Below are positions 12,388-25,981 of a stretch of DNA of 46,258 bases, piece after piece. The notes below the pieces were generated by a model. The model worked only from the letters and a program-made list of their open reading frames with translations. It was not told the origin of the DNA and ran no database searches. The position numbers and the translations under genes are program-made. Positions within the stretch are counted from its first letter, which is position 1. Each line of letters begins with the position of its first letter. The stretch covers positions 1 to 46,258 of the forward strand of contig NZ_KB894000.1 in the NCBI RefSeq assembly GCF_000374345.1. The letters run 5' to 3'. This DNA comes from Heyndrickxia acidiproducens DSM 23148. GTDB taxonomy: Bacteria > Bacillota > Bacilli > Bacillales > Bacillaceae_C.

Positions 12388-13017
12388 TTATTTTGCTTTT
12401 ATGGCTGCACTCACTTTAAGCAAAGATTTTTTAGGACCAGGAACATTTCCTTTTATAAGAAGCAGATTACGTTCAGTATCCACTTTGACAATTTGCAGGT
12501 TTTGAACCGTAATTTGTTCTCCGCCTGTACGTCCAGGCAAGGCCTTTTGCTTAAACACACGGTTTGGCGCTACAGGACCCATTGAGCCCGGACGGCGATG
12601 ATAACGGGAACCGTGGGCCATTGGGCCGCGTGATTGTCCGTGGCGTTTAATCACACCCTGGAAACCTTTCCCTTTTGAAATTCCGGTAACATCTACTATG
12701 TCACCTTCTGCAAAAATATCTACTTTGACTTCTTGACCAATTTCAAAATCACCAGTATTAACTCCGTCAAACTCACGAATGAAGCGCTTAGGAGCCGTAT
12801 TGGCTTTTGTTGCATGACCTTTTTCAGGTTTAATTGCTAATCTGTCCGGTTTGTCGGAAAAACCAAGCTGAATTGCTTCATAGCCATCTGTATCAGCTGT
12901 TTTCTTTTGCAGCACCACATTTGGAGTCGCTTCAACAACCGTAACAGGGATAAGATCGCCATTTTCAGCAAAAACTTGTGTCATACCGATTTTTCTTCCT
13001 AAGATTCCTTTGGTCAC
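12388..13017 (-). CDS. rplC: 50S ribosomal protein L3
   Basis: L3 initiates large-subunit assembly and its central extension reaches close to the peptidyl transferase centre. The 209-residue product has normal length and begins with a GTG codon at 13017, read as [16 protein letters not shown], eight bases after an AGGAGGT site. The extension [19 protein letters not shown] is intact. The gene lies 38 bases after rpsJ, as second gene of the S10 operon. Confidence 0.98.
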   Translation of the reverse strand: MTKGILGRKIGMTQVFAENGDLIPVTVVEATPNVVLQKKTADTDGYEAIQLGFSDKPDRLAIKPEKGHATKANTAPKRFIREFDGVNTGDFEIGQEVKVDIFAEGDIVDVTGISKGKGFQGVIKRHGQSRGPMAHGSRYHRRPGSMGPVAPNRVFKQKALPGRTGGEQITVQNLQIVKVDTERNLLLIKGNVPGPKKSLLKVSAAIKAK

Positions 13018-13055
13018 GAGTCACACCTCCTGTAATTTATTCAATATGTTTATCA

Positions 13056-13490
<435 letters not shown>

Positions 13491-13496
13491 TCAATC

Positions 13497-13525
13497 ATTA
13501 TACACAAATTGCGCAGGCAATGCAA
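13497..13525 (-). promoter_or_regulatory. Proximal sigma-A promoter of the S10 operon
   Basis: On the minus strand TTGCAT (13520-13525), a 17-base spacer, and a perfect TATAAT (13497-13502) lie about 130 bases before rpsJ. The spacing is optimal for a housekeeping promoter. Confidence 0.75.
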
Positions 13526-13563
13526 CATTAATCTTGATCTTCTGCGTTTTCAACACGGGTTCT

Positions 13564-13592
13564 ATTATACACACGAAAAAGCTCCATCTCAA
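13564..13592 (-). promoter_or_regulatory. Distal sigma-A promoter of the S10 operon
   Basis: On the minus strand TTGAGA (13587-13592), a 17-base spacer and TATAAT (13564-13569) form a near-consensus housekeeping promoter 67 bases upstream of the proximal one. Tandem promoters of this kind are common ahead of growth-rate-controlled ribosomal operons. Confidence 0.75.
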
Positions 13593-13657
13593 GCTTTGGA
13601 AAAAATTACGCCGTATGACGCGAGCAGAGGATACATTTTAGCATATTGTTTTTAAGG

Positions 13658-13690
13658 CAAAAAAAAGCAACCAGGGAAACCCTGATTGCC
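13658..13690 (-). terminator. Intrinsic terminator after tuf
   Basis: A ten-pair stem (GCAACCAGGG, 13667-13676, with CCCTGATTGC, 13680-13689; one mismatch, three-base loop) is followed on the minus strand by a run of eight T. It lies 15 bases beyond the tuf stop and ends the str operon. Confidence 0.9.
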
Positions 13691-13704
13691 TTTTGTTTGA
13701 TCGC

Positions 13705-14892
13705 TTATTTTTCAATAGAAGCTACTGAACCTGCACCTACTGTACGTCCGCCTTCACGAATAGAGAATTTAGTTCCTTCTTCGATCGCAATCGGAGCGAT
13801 GAGTTCAACAGCCATTTCAACGTTATCACCAGGCATAACCATTTCTACACCTTCAGGCAAAGTGATAATGCCCGTTACGTCAGTTGTACGGAAGTAGAAC
13901 TGAGGGCGGTAGTTTGAGAAGAATGGCGTATGGCGTCCGCCTTCTTCTTTTGTTAATACGTAAACTTGTGCTTTAAATTTTGTATGTGGTGTGATGGAAC
14001 CTGGTTTTGCCAACACTTGGCCGCGTTGTACTTCTTCACGGGCAACACCGCGGAGAAGCGCACCGATGTTGTCACCTGCTTCAGCATAGTCAAGAAGTTT
14101 ACGGAACATTTCAACGCCGGTAACCGTTGTTTGTTTTGGTTCATCATTCAAACCAACGATTTCAACAACATCGCCGACCTTCAATTGGCCACGTTCTACA
14201 CGGCCGGTAGCAACTGTACCACGACCGGTAATTGAGAATACATCTTCGACAGGCATCATGAAAGGTTTGTCTGTTTCACGTTGCGGAGTTGGAATGTATT
14301 CGTCAACAGCATCCATCAATTCAATGATTTTTGCTTCGTATTCAGGATCGCCTTCAAGAGCTTTCAAAGCAGAGCCTTTGATGACCGGTACTTCGTCACC
14401 AGGGAAGTCATATTCAGAAAGAAGATCACGAACTTCCATTTCAACGAGTTCAAGCAATTCTTCGTCATCTACCATGTCGCATTTGTTTAAGAATACAACG
14501 ATGTAAGGTACGCCTACTTGGCGGGAAAGAAGAATATGTTCACGCGTTTGCGGCATTGGGCCGTCAGCTGCAGATACAACCAGGATAGCGCCGTCCATTT
14601 GCGCAGCACCAGTGATCATGTTTTTAACATAGTCCGCGTGTCCAGGGCAGTCAACGTGTGCATAGTGGCGTTTTTCAGTTTCATATTCCACGTGTGCAGT
14701 GTTGATTGTGATACCACGTTCACGTTCTTCAGGAGCACCGTCGATTTGGTCGTATCCGCGTGCTTCAGCTTTACCTTGTTTTGACAGAACAGTAGTAATT
14801 GCAGCTGTCAATGTAGTTTTACCATGGTCAACGTGACCGATTGTTCCAATATTACAGTGCTCTTTTGAACGATCGAATTTTTGTTTAGCCAT
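13705..14892 (-). CDS. tuf: Elongation factor Tu
   Basis: EF-Tu is the GTPase that delivers aminoacyl-tRNA to the ribosomal A site. The 395-residue product has family length and all GTPase motifs: G1 GHVDHGKT (residues 19-26), the DCPGH G3 motif near residue 81, and NKCD near residue 136. Domains 2 and 3 follow, ending [18 protein letters not shown] lies before the ATG. It is the last gene of the rpsL-rpsG-fusA-tuf operon, separated from fusA by 124 bases that may hold a further promoter, and is followed by a strong terminator. Confidence 0.99.
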   Translation of the reverse strand: MAKQKFDRSKEHCNIGTIGHVDHGKTTLTAAITTVLSKQGKAEARGYDQIDGAPEERERGITINTAHVEYETEKRHYAHVDCPGHADYVKNMITGAAQMDGAILVVSAADGPMPQTREHILLSRQVGVPYIVVFLNKCDMVDDEELLELVEMEVRDLLSEYDFPGDEVPVIKGSALKALEGDPEYEAKIIELMDAVDEYIPTPQRETDKPFMMPVEDVFSITGRGTVATGRVERGQLKVGDVVEIVGLNDEPKQTTVTGVEMFRKLLDYAEAGDNIGALLRGVAREEVQRGQVLAKPGSITPHTKFKAQVYVLTKEEGGRHTPFFSNYRPQFYFRTTDVTGIITLPEGVEMVMPGDNVEMAVELIAPIAIEEGTKFSIREGGRTVGAGSVASIEK

Positions 14893-14920
14893 TAGGAAAT
14901 CCTCCTTAATATTTTAGATT

Positions 14921-14965
14921 ATAAGTATAGATATGGCTTTAAAGCTGCGTAAACAACTTTAAAGC
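14921..14965 (-). promoter_or_regulatory. Dyad and possible promoter ahead of tuf
   Basis: The fusA-tuf spacer contains a perfect nine-base inverted repeat (GCTTTAAAG at 14936-14944, CTTTAAAGC at 14957-14965, twelve-base loop). On the minus strand its loop contains TTTACG, which lies 18 bases from a TATACT, a plausible promoter for extra tuf expression. The -35 is poor, so the promoter is only a suggestion. Confidence 0.35.
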
Positions 14966-15016
14966 GTGATGAACCAACCTAGTAGTAGTTATACTTCATT
15001 AAAAGCAATAAATCAA

Positions 15017-17095
15017 TTATTCGCCTTTATTTTTTTTAATGATTTCTTCTGCAATGGATTTCGGTACTTCTTCATAGTGGTCAAAGTGCATGGTAAATAC
15101 ACCGCGTCCTTGCGTACTTGACCGAAGAGCTGTTGCATACCCGAACATTTCAGAAAGCGGAACAAACGCACGGACAACTTGCGCATTACCGCGTGCTTCC
15201 ATTCCTTCCACACGTCCGCGGCGTGCTGTAACTTGTCCCATGATGTCGCCGAGATATTCTTCAGGAATGATAATTTCCACTTTCATGACAGGTTCAAGCA
15301 ATACCGGGTCACATTTTGATGCCGCATTCCTCAACGCAAGGGAAGCAGCAACTTTAAATGCCATTTCACTTGAGTCGACATCGTGGTAAGAACCATCGTA
15401 CAGTTTTGCCTTAATATCAACTAAAGGATAGCCGGCTAAAACACCGCGCTGCATGGCATCTTCCAAACCGGATTGGATTGCCGGGACGTATTCACGCGGA
15501 ACAACACCACCGACGATCGCATTTTCAAATTCAAAACCTTTTCCTTCTTCGTTTGGAGTAAATTCAATCCAAACATCACCATATTGCCCGCGGCCACCGG
15601 ATTGGCGAACAAATTTACCTTGGACTTGGGCAGCCTTGCGGAAAGTTTCGCGGTACGCAACTTGAGGCGCGCCGACATTTGCTTCTACTTTAAACTCGCG
15701 TTTCATCCGGTCGACGATGATATCAAGGTGAAGTTCACCCATTCCTTCAATGATCGTTTGCCCGGTTTCCTGGTCAGTATGCGCGCGGAAAGTCGGATCT
15801 TCTTCCTGCAGTTTTTGCAGTGCTGTTGTCATTTTATCCTGGTCTGCCTTCGATTTCGGTTCAACAGACAATTGAATAACCGGTTCAGGGAATTCCATCG
15901 ACTCAAGGATAACGAGACTATCTTCATCGCAAAGCGTGTCACCGGTTGTCGTATCTTTTAAACCAACTGCAGCTGCGATGTCACCGGCATAAACCTCGTC
16001 AATTTCTTTGCGGTGGTTTGCGTGCATTTGCAGGATACGGCCGACGCGTTCACGTTTGCCCTTTGTTGAGTTTTGAACGTAGCTTCCGGCGCTTAATGAT
16101 CCGGAGTACACGCGGAAGAATGTCAGTTTACCAACAAACGGGTCTGTCATCACTTTGAAAGCCAGGGCAGAGAACGGTTCATCATCGTTGGAATGCCTTA
16201 CGACTTCTTGATCACTGTCCGGAAGTGTACCTTTAATAGGCGGTACGTCCAATGGAGATGGAAGGTAGTCAATAACCGCATCAAGCATTAATTGGACACC
16301 TTTGTTTTTAAATGCAGAACCGCAAAGTACAGGGAAGAATTCAACGTTAACTGTACCTTTACGGATGGCAGCTTTTAATTCTTCTTTAGAGATCTCTTCG
16401 CCGCCCAGGTATTTTTCCATGAAGTCTTCGTCAATTTCAGCAACTGCTTCCAACAGTTTTTCACGGTATTCTTCAGCTGTTGCTTTATATTCTTCCGGAA
16501 TTTCACGAACTTCAATCTTTGTGCCCAGATCATCGTCATAGAATGTTGCTTTCATTTCGACGAGATCAATAATGCCTCTGAAGTCATCTTCGGCACCAAT
16601 TGGCAGTTGGACTGCATGTGCATTGGCTTGCAAACGTTCATGAAGGGTACCTAGCGAATATAGGAAGTCAGCCCCGATTTTATCCATTTTATTAACGAAT
16701 ACAATACGAGGGACCCCGTATGTTGTCGCCTGGCGCCAAACAGTTTCAGTTTGAGGCTCAACTCCGGATTGGGCATCAAGAACAGCAACTGCACCATCCA
16801 GCACACGCAGTGAACGTTCAACTTCAACCGTGAAATCCACGTGTCCTGGTGTGTCGATAATGTTTACGCGGTGGTCATGCCATTGTGCGGTTGTCGCCGC
16901 AGATGTAATGGTAATACCGCGCTCTTGTTCCTGTGCCATCCAGTCCATTTGAGACGCACCTTCATGCGTTTCGCCGATTTTATGAATACGGCCTGTATAA
17001 TAAAGGATGCGCTCGGTCGTTGTGGTTTTACCGGCATCGATATGGGCCATGATACCGATATTACGAGTCTTTTCTAAGGAGAACTCTCTTGGCAT
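15017..17095 (-). CDS. fusA: Elongation factor G
   Basis: EF-G is the translocation GTPase that moves tRNAs and mRNA after peptide-bond formation and splits ribosomes with RRF. The 692-residue product has exactly the B. subtilis length. It starts [20 protein letters not shown], with the P-loop AHIDAGKTT at residues 17-25, DTPGH near 82 and NKMD near 136. Domains III-V follow with [16 protein letters not shown] near the end. The start lies 50 bases after rpsG; the ribosome binding site (AAGGAG) is somewhat further than usual from the ATG. Confidence 0.99.
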   Translation of the reverse strand: MPREFSLEKTRNIGIMAHIDAGKTTTTERILYYTGRIHKIGETHEGASQMDWMAQEQERGITITSAATTAQWHDHRVNIIDTPGHVDFTVEVERSLRVLDGAVAVLDAQSGVEPQTETVWRQATTYGVPRIVFVNKMDKIGADFLYSLGTLHERLQANAHAVQLPIGAEDDFRGIIDLVEMKATFYDDDLGTKIEVREIPEEYKATAEEYREKLLEAVAEIDEDFMEKYLGGEEISKEELKAAIRKGTVNVEFFPVLCGSAFKNKGVQLMLDAVIDYLPSPLDVPPIKGTLPDSDQEVVRHSNDDEPFSALAFKVMTDPFVGKLTFFRVYSGSLSAGSYVQNSTKGKRERVGRILQMHANHRKEIDEVYAGDIAAAVGLKDTTTGDTLCDEDSLVILESMEFPEPVIQLSVEPKSKADQDKMTTALQKLQEEDPTFRAHTDQETGQTIIEGMGELHLDIIVDRMKREFKVEANVGAPQVAYRETFRKAAQVQGKFVRQSGGRGQYGDVWIEFTPNEEGKGFEFENAIVGGVVPREYVPAIQSGLEDAMQRGVLAGYPLVDIKAKLYDGSYHDVDSSEMAFKVAASLALRNAASKCDPVLLEPVMKVEIIIPEEYLGDIMGQVTARRGRVEGMEARGNAQVVRAFVPLSEMFGYATALRSSTQGRGVFTMHFDHYEEVPKSIAEEIIKKNKGE

Positions 17096-17145
17096 CTCGT
17101 ATTTCTCCTTCCTTTAATAGGTGTAATTTTAGGAATGAAAGAATA

Positions 17146-17640
<495 letters not shown>

Positions 17641-17655
17641 TTATGATTGCACTTC

Positions 17656-18099
<444 letters not shown>

Positions 18100-18171
18100 T
18101 TAGTTCCACACATCCAGGTGGTTCATTTAATGGTAAAAACAAACTTTCGCGGTTGTATCCGCAAAAAGAGT

Positions 18172-18420
18172 TTAATAAATGAGTGCAACAGTTGCAGCTC
18201 CGACCTCTATACCGCACGCTTTGCCGAGCTGTTTTTTTGACTCAACAGTGGTAACCGGTATTTGAAACGCTTCAGCAATTGATATGACCTTGTTTGTGAT
18301 ATTCGGATCAGCATCCTCCGCAACAAGCAATTCATCTGCTTTGCCGGATTTTAACGCCTTTACTGTTTGTTTCGTTCCTACAATAAAAGATTTAGCCTGA
18401 GTTACTTTTTCATAAGACAT
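18172..18420 (-). CDS. rplGB: L7Ae-family RNA-binding protein (L7Ae-like, YbxF type)
   Basis: This is the 82-residue L7Ae/L30e-type protein found before rpsL in Bacilli. In B. subtilis YbxF binds kink-turn RNA and associates with ribosomes in growing cells; its exact role is unclear. The start [18 protein letters not shown] at 18420 is supported by a GGAGG site, so the 19 extra codons upstream are not used. The L7Ae core [13 protein letters not shown] and the C-terminal AATVALIY are visible. It is the first gene of the str operon, downstream of its own promoter and of the rpoC terminator. Confidence 0.93.
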   Translation of the reverse strand: MSYEKVTQAKSFIVGTKQTVKALKSGKADELLVAEDADPNITNKVISIAEAFQIPVTTVESKKQLGKACGIEVGAATVALIY

Positions 18421-18467
18421 ATTTGCATCCTCCAAAGCATACAGGTATTGATAGGAGCACCTTGAAT

Positions 18468-18496
18468 ATATTATCACTTTAAAATTTCAAAGTCAA
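18468..18496 (-). promoter_or_regulatory. Sigma-A promoter of the str operon (rplGB-rpsL-rpsG-fusA-tuf)
   Basis: On the minus strand TTGACT (18491-18496), a 17-base spacer and TAATAT (18468-18473) lie about 48 bases before the rplGB start. Close consensus and position make it the likely operon promoter. Confidence 0.75.
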
Positions 18497-18572
18497 TAAT
18501 CATATTGAAAAAACAATTGGCCATTTCTCCCACATCCGCTAAAGCATATATCAGTTTGCAAAGAAAAATGGA

Positions 18573-18603
18573 GGGTGCGCCGGTTTCAGCACCGGCGCCG
18601 CCC
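18573..18603 (-). terminator. Intrinsic terminator after rpoC
   Basis: A GC-rich hairpin with the inner stem GCGCCGGT / ACCGGCGC, six-base loop, and flanking GGG / CCC lies eight bases past the rpoC stop. It is followed on the minus strand by ATTTTTCTTT. It separates the rpoBC unit from the str operon. Confidence 0.85.
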
Positions 18604-18611
18604 TTCAATCC

Positions 18612-21600
18612 TTATTCTGCAGGGACTTCTTCATCTTTTTTTACAATTTCGGGAATGATCGTACGGTAACGGGGCATTCCCGTACCCGCTGGAACCAGTT
18701 TCCCGATAATCACATTTTCTTTTAAGCCGAGAAGCTCATCGCGTTTGCCCTTGATCGCCGCATCGGTTAACACACGTGTTGTTTCCTGGAAGGATGCAGC
18801 AGACAAGAATGAGTCTGTTTCCAGCGAAGCTTTCGTGATCCCGAGTAATACCGGGCGGCCTGTTGCCGGCAGACTGCCTTCAAGCAGCGCCTTTTCGTTG
18901 GCCTCAGTAAACTGATGGATGTCAAGCAATGAGCCCGGAAGTACATCTGTGTCGGCAGCATCCATGACTCTTACTTTCCTCAGCATCTGGCGGACCATAA
19001 CTTCGATGTGTTTATCCCCGATTTCGACCCCCTGCATCCGGTATACTTTCTGTACTTCGTGGAGCAGGTATTCCTGTACGGTTGTCACATCTGTAATCCG
19101 GAGCAGATCTTTAGGGTCAATAGAACCTTCTGTTAGCTCCTGCCCTCTCTTCACATGGTCATTTACCGCAACTTTGAGCCTTGATGTATAAGGGGCAGTA
19201 TAGGTGCGTGTTTCAACCGAACCCTGAATGACAATTTCGTATTGGCGGTCACGGCCTTCACCAATTGAAGTTACAACGCCATCCACCTCGGAAATGACTG
19301 CCTGCCCTTTTGGATTCCTTGCTTCAAACAGTTCCTGGATACGCGGGAGACCTTGGGTAATATCGTCTCCGGCCACACCGCCTGTATGGAAGGTCCGCAT
19401 CGTCAGCTGGGTACCTGGTTCACCAATGGATTGGGCAGCAATAATACCAACTGCTTCCCCAACTTCAACTTCCTGGCCTGTTGCAAGGTTGCGCCCGTAG
19501 CATTTCTTACATACACCGTGGCGCGTGTTACAGGTAAATGCCGAACGGATCCAAACTTTTTCATAGCCGGCATCGACAATTTCCTTGGCGATGTCTTCTG
19601 TAATGAACTCATTTTCATGGACAATAATTTTTCCTGTCTCAGGATGTTTGACCGTTTTCCTTGAATAACGCCCGGTTAAGCGTTCTTCAAGTGTTTCAAT
19701 GATTTCCGTTCCTTCCTTCAGTGAACTGATTAATAAGCCGCGGTCTGTGCCACAGTCATCTTCACGGATAATGACATCCTGGGCCACGTCAACAAGACGG
19801 CGGGTTAAGTAACCAGAGTCAGCTGTCTTCAGGGCGGTATCGGCAAGACCTTTACGGGCACCGTGCGTAGAAATGAAGTATTCTTGAACGGTTAAGCCCT
19901 CGCGGAAACTGGACTTGATCGGCAACTCAATAATCCGTCCGGCCGGGTTGGCCATTAAACCGCGCATGCCGGCAAGCTGTGTAAAGTTAGATGCATTCCC
20001 ACGGGCACCGGAATCACTCATCATAAAGATAGGATTTCGTTTATCCAGCGAATCCCCGAGCTTGCCCTGGATCGTATCTTTCGCAGCGCTCCATATTGAA
20101 ATCACCCGGTCATAACGTTCATCTTCAGTAATTAAACCGCGCCGGAACTGTTTCATGACATTGTCCACTTTAATTTGGGCCTCATGCAGGATTTCCTCTT
20201 TTTCACCCAAAACAACGATATCGGCCACACCGACTGTAATTCCGGCCTTGGTTGAATATTTAAAGCCCAGGTCTTTTAAGCGGTCAAGCATTTTGGAGGT
20301 TTCAGTGATCTTGAAACGTTTAAAGACTTCCGCAATAATGCTTCCAAGGAAACCTTTGACAAACGGCCGGATCAGCGGCTGCTGTTTAATGTGTTCTTTA
20401 ACGTCAACAGTTGGATCCACAAAATATTTGTCAGGTGTTTTTTCTTCAAGATTGGATTTTGTTGGTTCGTTAATATACGGGAAACTTTCCGGCAAAATTT
20501 CATTGAAAATGATTTTCCCAACCGTTGTGATTAACAACTGATTATTTTGCTCTTCTGTAAACGTCGGGTTCTGCAGGGAACCGGCTCTAACCGCAATTCT
20601 TGAGTGAAAATGTACATAGCCGTTGTAATAGGCCATGTAAACTTCATTAATATTATTAAAGATCGAACCTTCACCGATTGCATCTTCCCGTTCAAGGGTC
20701 AGGTAATAGTTCCCCAATACCATGTCCTGGGAAGGCGTAACAACCGGTTTCCCGTCTTTCGGATTCAGGATATTTTGCGCAGCCAGCATAAGCATGCGTG
20801 CTTCCGCTTGCGCCTCTGACGACAGCGGTACGTGAACAGCCATTTGGTCACCGTCAAAGTCAGCGTTGTAAGCTGTACATACGAGCGGGTGAAGGCGAAT
20901 GGCACGCCCTTCGACAAGCGTTGGCTCGAATGCCTGGATCCCAAGCCTGTGCAGTGTAGGGGCACGGTTCAGCAATACCGGATGCTCTTTAATCACTTCT
21001 TCGAGCACATCCCAAATTTCGGGCTGCAGACGTTCAATTTTACGTTTTGCGCTCTTGATATTATGGGCAAGGCCTTTTTCAACAAGTTCTTTCATCACAA
21101 AAGGTTTGAACAGTTCGATTGCCATTTCCCGGGGTAGCCCGCATTGGTACATTTTTAAGTTCGGGCCGACGACAATAACGGAACGGCCGGAATAGTCAAC
21201 CCGTTTTCCCAACAGGTTTTGGCGGAAACGGCCTTGTTTCCCTTTTAACATATGGGAAAGTGATTTTAACGGGCGGTTTCCCGGTCCGGTTACAGGGCGT
21301 CCGCGGCGTCCGTTGTCGATTAAGGCGTCAACTGCTTCCTGGAGCATGCGTTTTTCATTCTGGACAATGATACTTGGCGCGCCAAGGTCGAGCAGTCTTT
21401 TCAAGCGGTTATTCCGGTTGATGACGCGGCGGTACAAATCATTCAAGTCGGATGTTGCAAAGCGTCCGCCTTCCAGCTGAACCATCGGGCGTAATTCAGG
21501 CGGGATAACAGGAATAACATCTAGAATCATCCAATCCGGTTTGTTACCGGAGTTACGAAAAGCTTCCAGCACTTCCAGGCGTTTAATCGCACGGGTGCGG

Positions 21601-22205
21601 CGCTGCCCCTGGGCAACTTTCAGCTCTTCTTTTAAAGCGCCCACTTCTTTATGGACATCGACATCCTGCAAAAGCTTTTTAATGGCTTCTGCTCCCATGC
21701 CGGCTTGGAATTTATTGCCGTATTTTTCACGGTATGCACGGTATTCCTTTTCCGAAAGCAATTGTTTCTTCTCAAGCGAGGTATCCCCTGCTTCTGTAAC
21801 CACATAGGACGCAAAGTAAATGACCTCTTCCAAAGCACGTGGAGACATGTCGAGCACAAGGCCCATCCGGCTTGGAATGCCTTTGAAATACCAGATATGC
21901 GAAACAGGAGCAGCAAGTTCAATATGGCCCATTCTTTCACGGCGCACTTTCGCCCTCGTGACTTCGACACCGCAACGGTCGCAGACAACGCCTTTATAAC
22001 GCACACGTTTATATTTCCCGCAGTGGCATTCCCAGTCCTTTGTCGGCCCGAAAATACGCTCGCAAAAAAGTCCGTCTTTTTCAGGCTTCAAAGTCCGATA
22101 GTTAATTGTTTCAGGTTTCTTCACTTCACCGTACGACCAGGAACGGATTTTATCAGGTGAAGCAAGACCAATTTTCATATACTCAAAATTATTTACATCC
22201 AGCAA
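18612..22205 (-). CDS. rpoC: RNA polymerase beta-prime subunit
   Basis: Beta-prime holds half of the RNA polymerase active site. The 1197-residue product is close to the 1199 of B. subtilis. The N-terminal zinc-binding domain has C60, C62, C75 and C78. The catalytic NADFDGD triad lies near residue 450, and the trigger-loop region and second zinc site ([13 protein letters not shown]) follow near 880-900. No large lineage-specific insertion is apparent. It follows rpoB after 150 bases, a spacer that holds a long palindrome, and ends at a strong terminator. Confidence 0.99.
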   Translation of the reverse strand: MLDVNNFEYMKIGLASPDKIRSWSYGEVKKPETINYRTLKPEKDGLFCERIFGPTKDWECHCGKYKRVRYKGVVCDRCGVEVTRAKVRRERMGHIELAAPVSHIWYFKGIPSRMGLVLDMSPRALEEVIYFASYVVTEAGDTSLEKKQLLSEKEYRAYREKYGNKFQAGMGAEAIKKLLQDVDVHKEVGALKEELKVAQGQRRTRAIKRLEVLEAFRNSGNKPDWMILDVIPVIPPELRPMVQLEGGRFATSDLNDLYRRVINRNNRLKRLLDLGAPSIIVQNEKRMLQEAVDALIDNGRRGRPVTGPGNRPLKSLSHMLKGKQGRFRQNLLGKRVDYSGRSVIVVGPNLKMYQCGLPREMAIELFKPFVMKELVEKGLAHNIKSAKRKIERLQPEIWDVLEEVIKEHPVLLNRAPTLHRLGIQAFEPTLVEGRAIRLHPLVCTAYNADFDGDQMAVHVPLSSEAQAEARMLMLAAQNILNPKDGKPVVTPSQDMVLGNYYLTLEREDAIGEGSIFNNINEVYMAYYNGYVHFHSRIAVRAGSLQNPTFTEEQNNQLLITTVGKIIFNEILPESFPYINEPTKSNLEEKTPDKYFVDPTVDVKEHIKQQPLIRPFVKGFLGSIIAEVFKRFKITETSKMLDRLKDLGFKYSTKAGITVGVADIVVLGEKEEILHEAQIKVDNVMKQFRRGLITEDERYDRVISIWSAAKDTIQGKLGDSLDKRNPIFMMSDSGARGNASNFTQLAGMRGLMANPAGRIIELPIKSSFREGLTVQEYFISTHGARKGLADTALKTADSGYLTRRLVDVAQDVIIREDDCGTDRGLLISSLKEGTEIIETLEERLTGRYSRKTVKHPETGKIIVHENEFITEDIAKEIVDAGYEKVWIRSAFTCNTRHGVCKKCYGRNLATGQEVEVGEAVGIIAAQSIGEPGTQLTMRTFHTGGVAGDDITQGLPRIQELFEARNPKGQAVISEVDGVVTSIGEGRDRQYEIVIQGSVETRTYTAPYTSRLKVAVNDHVKRGQELTEGSIDPKDLLRITDVTTVQEYLLHEVQKVYRMQGVEIGDKHIEVMVRQMLRKVRVMDAADTDVLPGSLLDIHQFTEANEKALLEGSLPATGRPVLLGITKASLETDSFLSAASFQETTRVLTDAAIKGKRDELLGLKENVIIGKLVPAGTGMPRYRTIIPEIVKKDEEVPAE

Positions 22206-22263
22206 GGGGCCAGCCTCCCTTTCGTCTTTAGGTTCAAACCTTAAAACTTTTCATAGAAGAACA

Positions 22264-22338
22264 GAAACAGAAGTCAGAAATGGACGGATTGGCATATGCA
22301 TATATGTTGATCCGGCTTGTGACCTCTCTTTCTGTTTC
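22264..22338 (-). repeat. Long nested palindrome in the rpoB-rpoC spacer
   Basis: The spacer folds into one long imperfect hairpin. Four paired blocks nest in order: GAAACAGAA (22264-22272) with TTCTGTTTC (22330-22338); GTCA (22273-22276) with TGAC (22320-22323); CGGAT (22285-22289) with ATCCG (22310-22314); CATAT (22293-22297) with ATATG (22302-22306), leaving a four-base loop. There is no U tract, so it is not a terminator. It could be an RNA-processing site or a small mobile palindrome. The pairing is visible; the function is unknown. Confidence 0.6.
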
Positions 22339-22355
22339 ATTCTAATTACTTGCCA

Positions 22356-25300
22356 TTATTCTTTCGATGCCCCGATTCCTTCCGGTTCTTCTTTCGTATC
22401 CGGAGCAATATTTAATGTATCTGCTTGATTAACGTCGTCTTCATCTTCCAGCTCGCGCATCTCAATTTCTTCGTCATCGCCTGACAAAATTTTCACGTCG
22501 AGGCCCAAACTTTGAAGTTCCTTAATTAGCACTTTAAACGATTCCGGCACACCAGGTTCCGGAACGTTTTCACCTTTAACAATGGCTTCATAAGTTTTCA
22601 CACGGCCGACAACATCGTCCGATTTGACGGTAAGGATTTCCTGCAGGGTATAGGCAGCGCCGTATGCTTCAAGTGCCCATACTTCCATTTCTCCAAACCT
22701 TTGCCCGCCAAATTGCGCTTTACCGCCGAGCGGCTGCTGCGTAACAAGCGAGTACGGGCCGGTTGAACGGGCATGAAGTTTATCATCAACCATGTGAGCC
22801 AGTTTAATCATATACATGATCCCGACTGAAACACGGTTATCGAAAGGTTCGCCTGTACGGCCGTCGTAAAGGACAGTTTTGGCATCGCGGGCCATACCTG
22901 CTTCTTCAATCGTTTCCCAAACATCTTCTTCGCGTGCGCCGTCAAATACCGGCGTCGCAACATGGAGTCCGAGCTTTCTTGCAGCCATGCCAAGGTGGAG
23001 TTCAAGCACTTGCCCGATGTTCATCCGGGATGGTACACCAAGCGGATTTAACATGATTTGGACAGGTGTCCCGTCCGGCATAAACGGCATATCCTCTTCA
23101 GGAAGAATCCGCGAGATAACCCCTTTATTCCCATGGCGTCCGGCCATTTTATCGCCCTGGTGGATTTTCCGTTTTTGAACGATATAAACACGTACAAGCT
23201 GGTTGACACCAGGAGGCAGCTCATCGCCGGCTTCACGGGTAAAGACTTTTACATCCAGAATGATGCCGCCGCCGCCATGTGGTACGCGCAAGGATGTATC
23301 ACGGACTTCGCGGGCTTTTTCGCCAAAGATGGCATGCAGCAGACGTTCTTCAGCTGTCAGTTCGGTTACGCCTTTTGGTGTCACTTTCCCGACGAGCAGA
23401 TCGCCGTCTTTTACCTCTGCACCGATGCGGATAATGCCACGTTCATCGAGGTTTTTCAGCGCATCTTCACCAACGTTTGGAATATCGCGCGTCATTTCTT
23501 CAGGCCCTAATTTCGTATCGCGGGCTTCAGATTCATATTCTTCAATATGAATAGACGTATACACATCTTCTTTAACAAGTTTTTCACTCATGATGATGGC
23601 ATCTTCATAGTTATAGCCATCCCATGTCATAAAGGCAACTAAAACATTCTGGCCAAGTGCCATTTCACCCATGTCCATTGACTGGCCGTCCGCCAAAATT
23701 TCACCTTTGACAACACGGTCGCCTTTTTTCACGATTGGGCGCTGGTTAATACACATTCCGTTATTGGAACGTTTAAATTTCTGCAGGCGGTATTTATCGA
23801 GGTCAGCCTCTACTTCCCGGCCGTCCACGTTCACCATGCGGCGGACCCAGATTTCACTGGCTTCAACATGTTCGACAATCCCGTCATACTTACAAATCAG
23901 CGCCGCACCGGAGTCTTTCGCATTAACATATTCCATACCGGTTCCGACAATCGGTGCAGAAGGTTTCATCAGCGGAACAGCCTGGCGCTGCATGTTTGCC
24001 CCCATCAATGCACGGTTCGAGTCGTCGTTTTCAAGGAAAGGGATACAAGCAGTCGCTGCAGACACAACTTGCTTCGGTGAAACGTCCATATAATCCACGC
24101 GCTCCGGTTTCACAGCGATGTTTTCACCACGGAAACGCGCTAATACCTCTTCCTCAATGAAGAACCCTTCATCGTTTAACAAGGCATTCGCCTGGGCAAC
24201 AACATAATTATCTTCTTCATCAGCCGTCAGATAATCAATATGTTCCGTTACACGACCAGTTTCCGGGTCCACACGGCGGTACGGTGTTTCGATAAAACCA
24301 AACCGGTTCACTTTCGCATAAGTGGAAAGCGAGTTAATCAACCCGATGTTCGGGCCTTCAGGCGTTTCAATCGGGCACATCCGCCCATAGTGGGAGTAGT
24401 GGACGTCACGCACTTCCATGCCGGCGCGTTCACGTGTCAAGCCGCCGGGGCCCAGTGCAGAAAGCCTGCGTTTATGGGTCAATTCAGCCAGCGGATTCGT
24501 TTGGTCCATAAATTGCGACAACTGTGAGCTGCCGAAAAATTCTTTAATGGACGCGATCACCGGACGGATATTGATTAGTTGCTGCGGTGTAATGGTATTG
24601 ATGTCCTGAATTGACATTCTTTCGCGCACGACGCGTTCCATCCGCGATAAGCCAATACGGAACTGGTTTTGCAGCAATTCGCCGACAGATCTTAAACGCC
24701 GGTTTCCCAAGTGGTCAATATCGTCAGTATCGCCAACACCATGCAGGAGATTGAAAAAGTAGCTGATTGAAGCTACGATATCTGCCGGTGTAATATGTTT
24801 AATGCTTTCGTCAATATAAGCATTGCCGATTACATTGATTACTTTTTCATTATCATCGATCGGGGCATAAATCTGGATGGATTGCAGCAAGACATCATCT
24901 TCCACAACACCGCCGACCTGATTATATGTTTTAAAGCCTAAGCCGTTTTCAAGATTAGGCAAAATTTTATCCAGTGTGCGCCGGTCTAAAACTGTCCCTT
25001 CCTCCGCGATAATTTCGCCGGTTTCAGGATCTGCCAGTGTCTGCGCTAAGCGCTGGCCAAACAATCGGAACTTCAAATGAAGCTTCTTATTCATTTTATA
25101 ACGGCCAACGTTTGCCAAATCATAGCGTTTCGGATCAAAGAAACGTGAGATTAACAGGCTTTTTGCATTTTCAACAGTTGGCGGTTCACCCGGGCGCAGG
25201 CGCTCATAGATTTCAAGCAGCGCTTTTTCTGTGCTTTCTGTATTGTCTTTTTCCAATGTATTTCTTAAGTATTCATTATCACCGATCAATTCAATAATTT

Positions 25301-25925
25301 CCTGGTCAGAGCCAAAACCGAGCGCTCTCAGGAGAACGGTAATCGGCAATTTCCTTGTACGGTCGATGCGGACATAAGCAACATCTTTTGCATCTGTCTC
25401 ATATTCGAGCCAGGCGCCGCGGTTTGGAATGACCGTTGCTGTAAATCCGTATTTGCCGTTTTTGTCCATTTTACTGTTAAAATAAACACTGGGGGAACGA
25501 ACGAGCTGGGATACAATGACACGCTCCGCTCCATTTATGATAAATGTTCCTGTTTCAGTCATTAACGGGAAATCGCCCATGAATACGTCCTGGTCTTTTA
25601 CTTCGCCGGTTTCCTTGTTTACAAGGCGGACCTTTACACGAAGCGGAGCTGCATACGTGACGTCGCGGTCTTTGCATTCATCAATCGGGTATTTCGGTTC
25701 ACCAAGACTGTAATCAATAAACTCCAAAGACAGGTTTCCGGCAAAATCCTCAATTGGGGAGATATCCTGAAACATTTCCCTTAAACCTTCATCAAGGAAC
25801 CACTGGTAGGATGCAGTTTGAATCTCAATCAGGTTTGGCAACTCTAAAATTTCCTTAATACGCGCATAACTTCTGCGTTGGCGGTGCCGTCCATACTGAA
25901 CTAGTTGATGTGACAACTGATTCAC
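22356..25925 (-). CDS. rpoB: RNA polymerase beta subunit
   Basis: Beta forms the other half of the RNA polymerase catalytic cleft. The 1189-residue product has Bacillus length. The rifampicin region near residue 470-500 reads [20 protein letters not shown] then [10 protein letters not shown], the susceptible wild-type sequence. The active-site region [15 protein letters not shown] lies near residue 920-935. The start [16 protein letters not shown] is preceded by GAGGGGTGA. It has a leader of about 200 bases with its own promoter and a probable attenuator. The acidic C-terminal tail (EDEDDVNQ) is typical of Bacilli. Confidence 0.99.
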   Translation of the reverse strand: MNQLSHQLVQYGRHRQRRSYARIKEILELPNLIEIQTASYQWFLDEGLREMFQDISPIEDFAGNLSLEFIDYSLGEPKYPIDECKDRDVTYAAPLRVKVRLVNKETGEVKDQDVFMGDFPLMTETGTFIINGAERVIVSQLVRSPSVYFNSKMDKNGKYGFTATVIPNRGAWLEYETDAKDVAYVRIDRTRKLPITVLLRALGFGSDQEIIELIGDNEYLRNTLEKDNTESTEKALLEIYERLRPGEPPTVENAKSLLISRFFDPKRYDLANVGRYKMNKKLHLKFRLFGQRLAQTLADPETGEIIAEEGTVLDRRTLDKILPNLENGLGFKTYNQVGGVVEDDVLLQSIQIYAPIDDNEKVINVIGNAYIDESIKHITPADIVASISYFFNLLHGVGDTDDIDHLGNRRLRSVGELLQNQFRIGLSRMERVVRERMSIQDINTITPQQLINIRPVIASIKEFFGSSQLSQFMDQTNPLAELTHKRRLSALGPGGLTRERAGMEVRDVHYSHYGRMCPIETPEGPNIGLINSLSTYAKVNRFGFIETPYRRVDPETGRVTEHIDYLTADEEDNYVVAQANALLNDEGFFIEEEVLARFRGENIAVKPERVDYMDVSPKQVVSAATACIPFLENDDSNRALMGANMQRQAVPLMKPSAPIVGTGMEYVNAKDSGAALICKYDGIVEHVEASEIWVRRMVNVDGREVEADLDKYRLQKFKRSNNGMCINQRPIVKKGDRVVKGEILADGQSMDMGEMALGQNVLVAFMTWDGYNYEDAIIMSEKLVKEDVYTSIHIEEYESEARDTKLGPEEMTRDIPNVGEDALKNLDERGIIRIGAEVKDGDLLVGKVTPKGVTELTAEERLLHAIFGEKAREVRDTSLRVPHGGGGIILDVKVFTREAGDELPPGVNQLVRVYIVQKRKIHQGDKMAGRHGNKGVISRILPEEDMPFMPDGTPVQIMLNPLGVPSRMNIGQVLELHLGMAARKLGLHVATPVFDGAREEDVWETIEEAGMARDAKTVLYDGRTGEPFDNRVSVGIMYMIKLAHMVDDKLHARSTGPYSLVTQQPLGGKAQFGGQRFGEMEVWALEAYGAAYTLQEILTVKSDDVVGRVKTYEAIVKGENVPEPGVPESFKVLIKELQSLGLDVKILSGDDEEIEMRELEDEDDVNQADTLNIAPDTKEEPEGIGASKE

Positions 25926-25981
25926 CCCTCAAATCAAGCGTTTTGTTTGCGTCTTTTAGTCAAACAACACAAGGCTAAGAC

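Noticed and set aside
22264..22338. A terminator between rpoB and rpoC
   Set aside because: There is no U tract and the two genes form one operon in Bacteria, so a terminator is unlikely.
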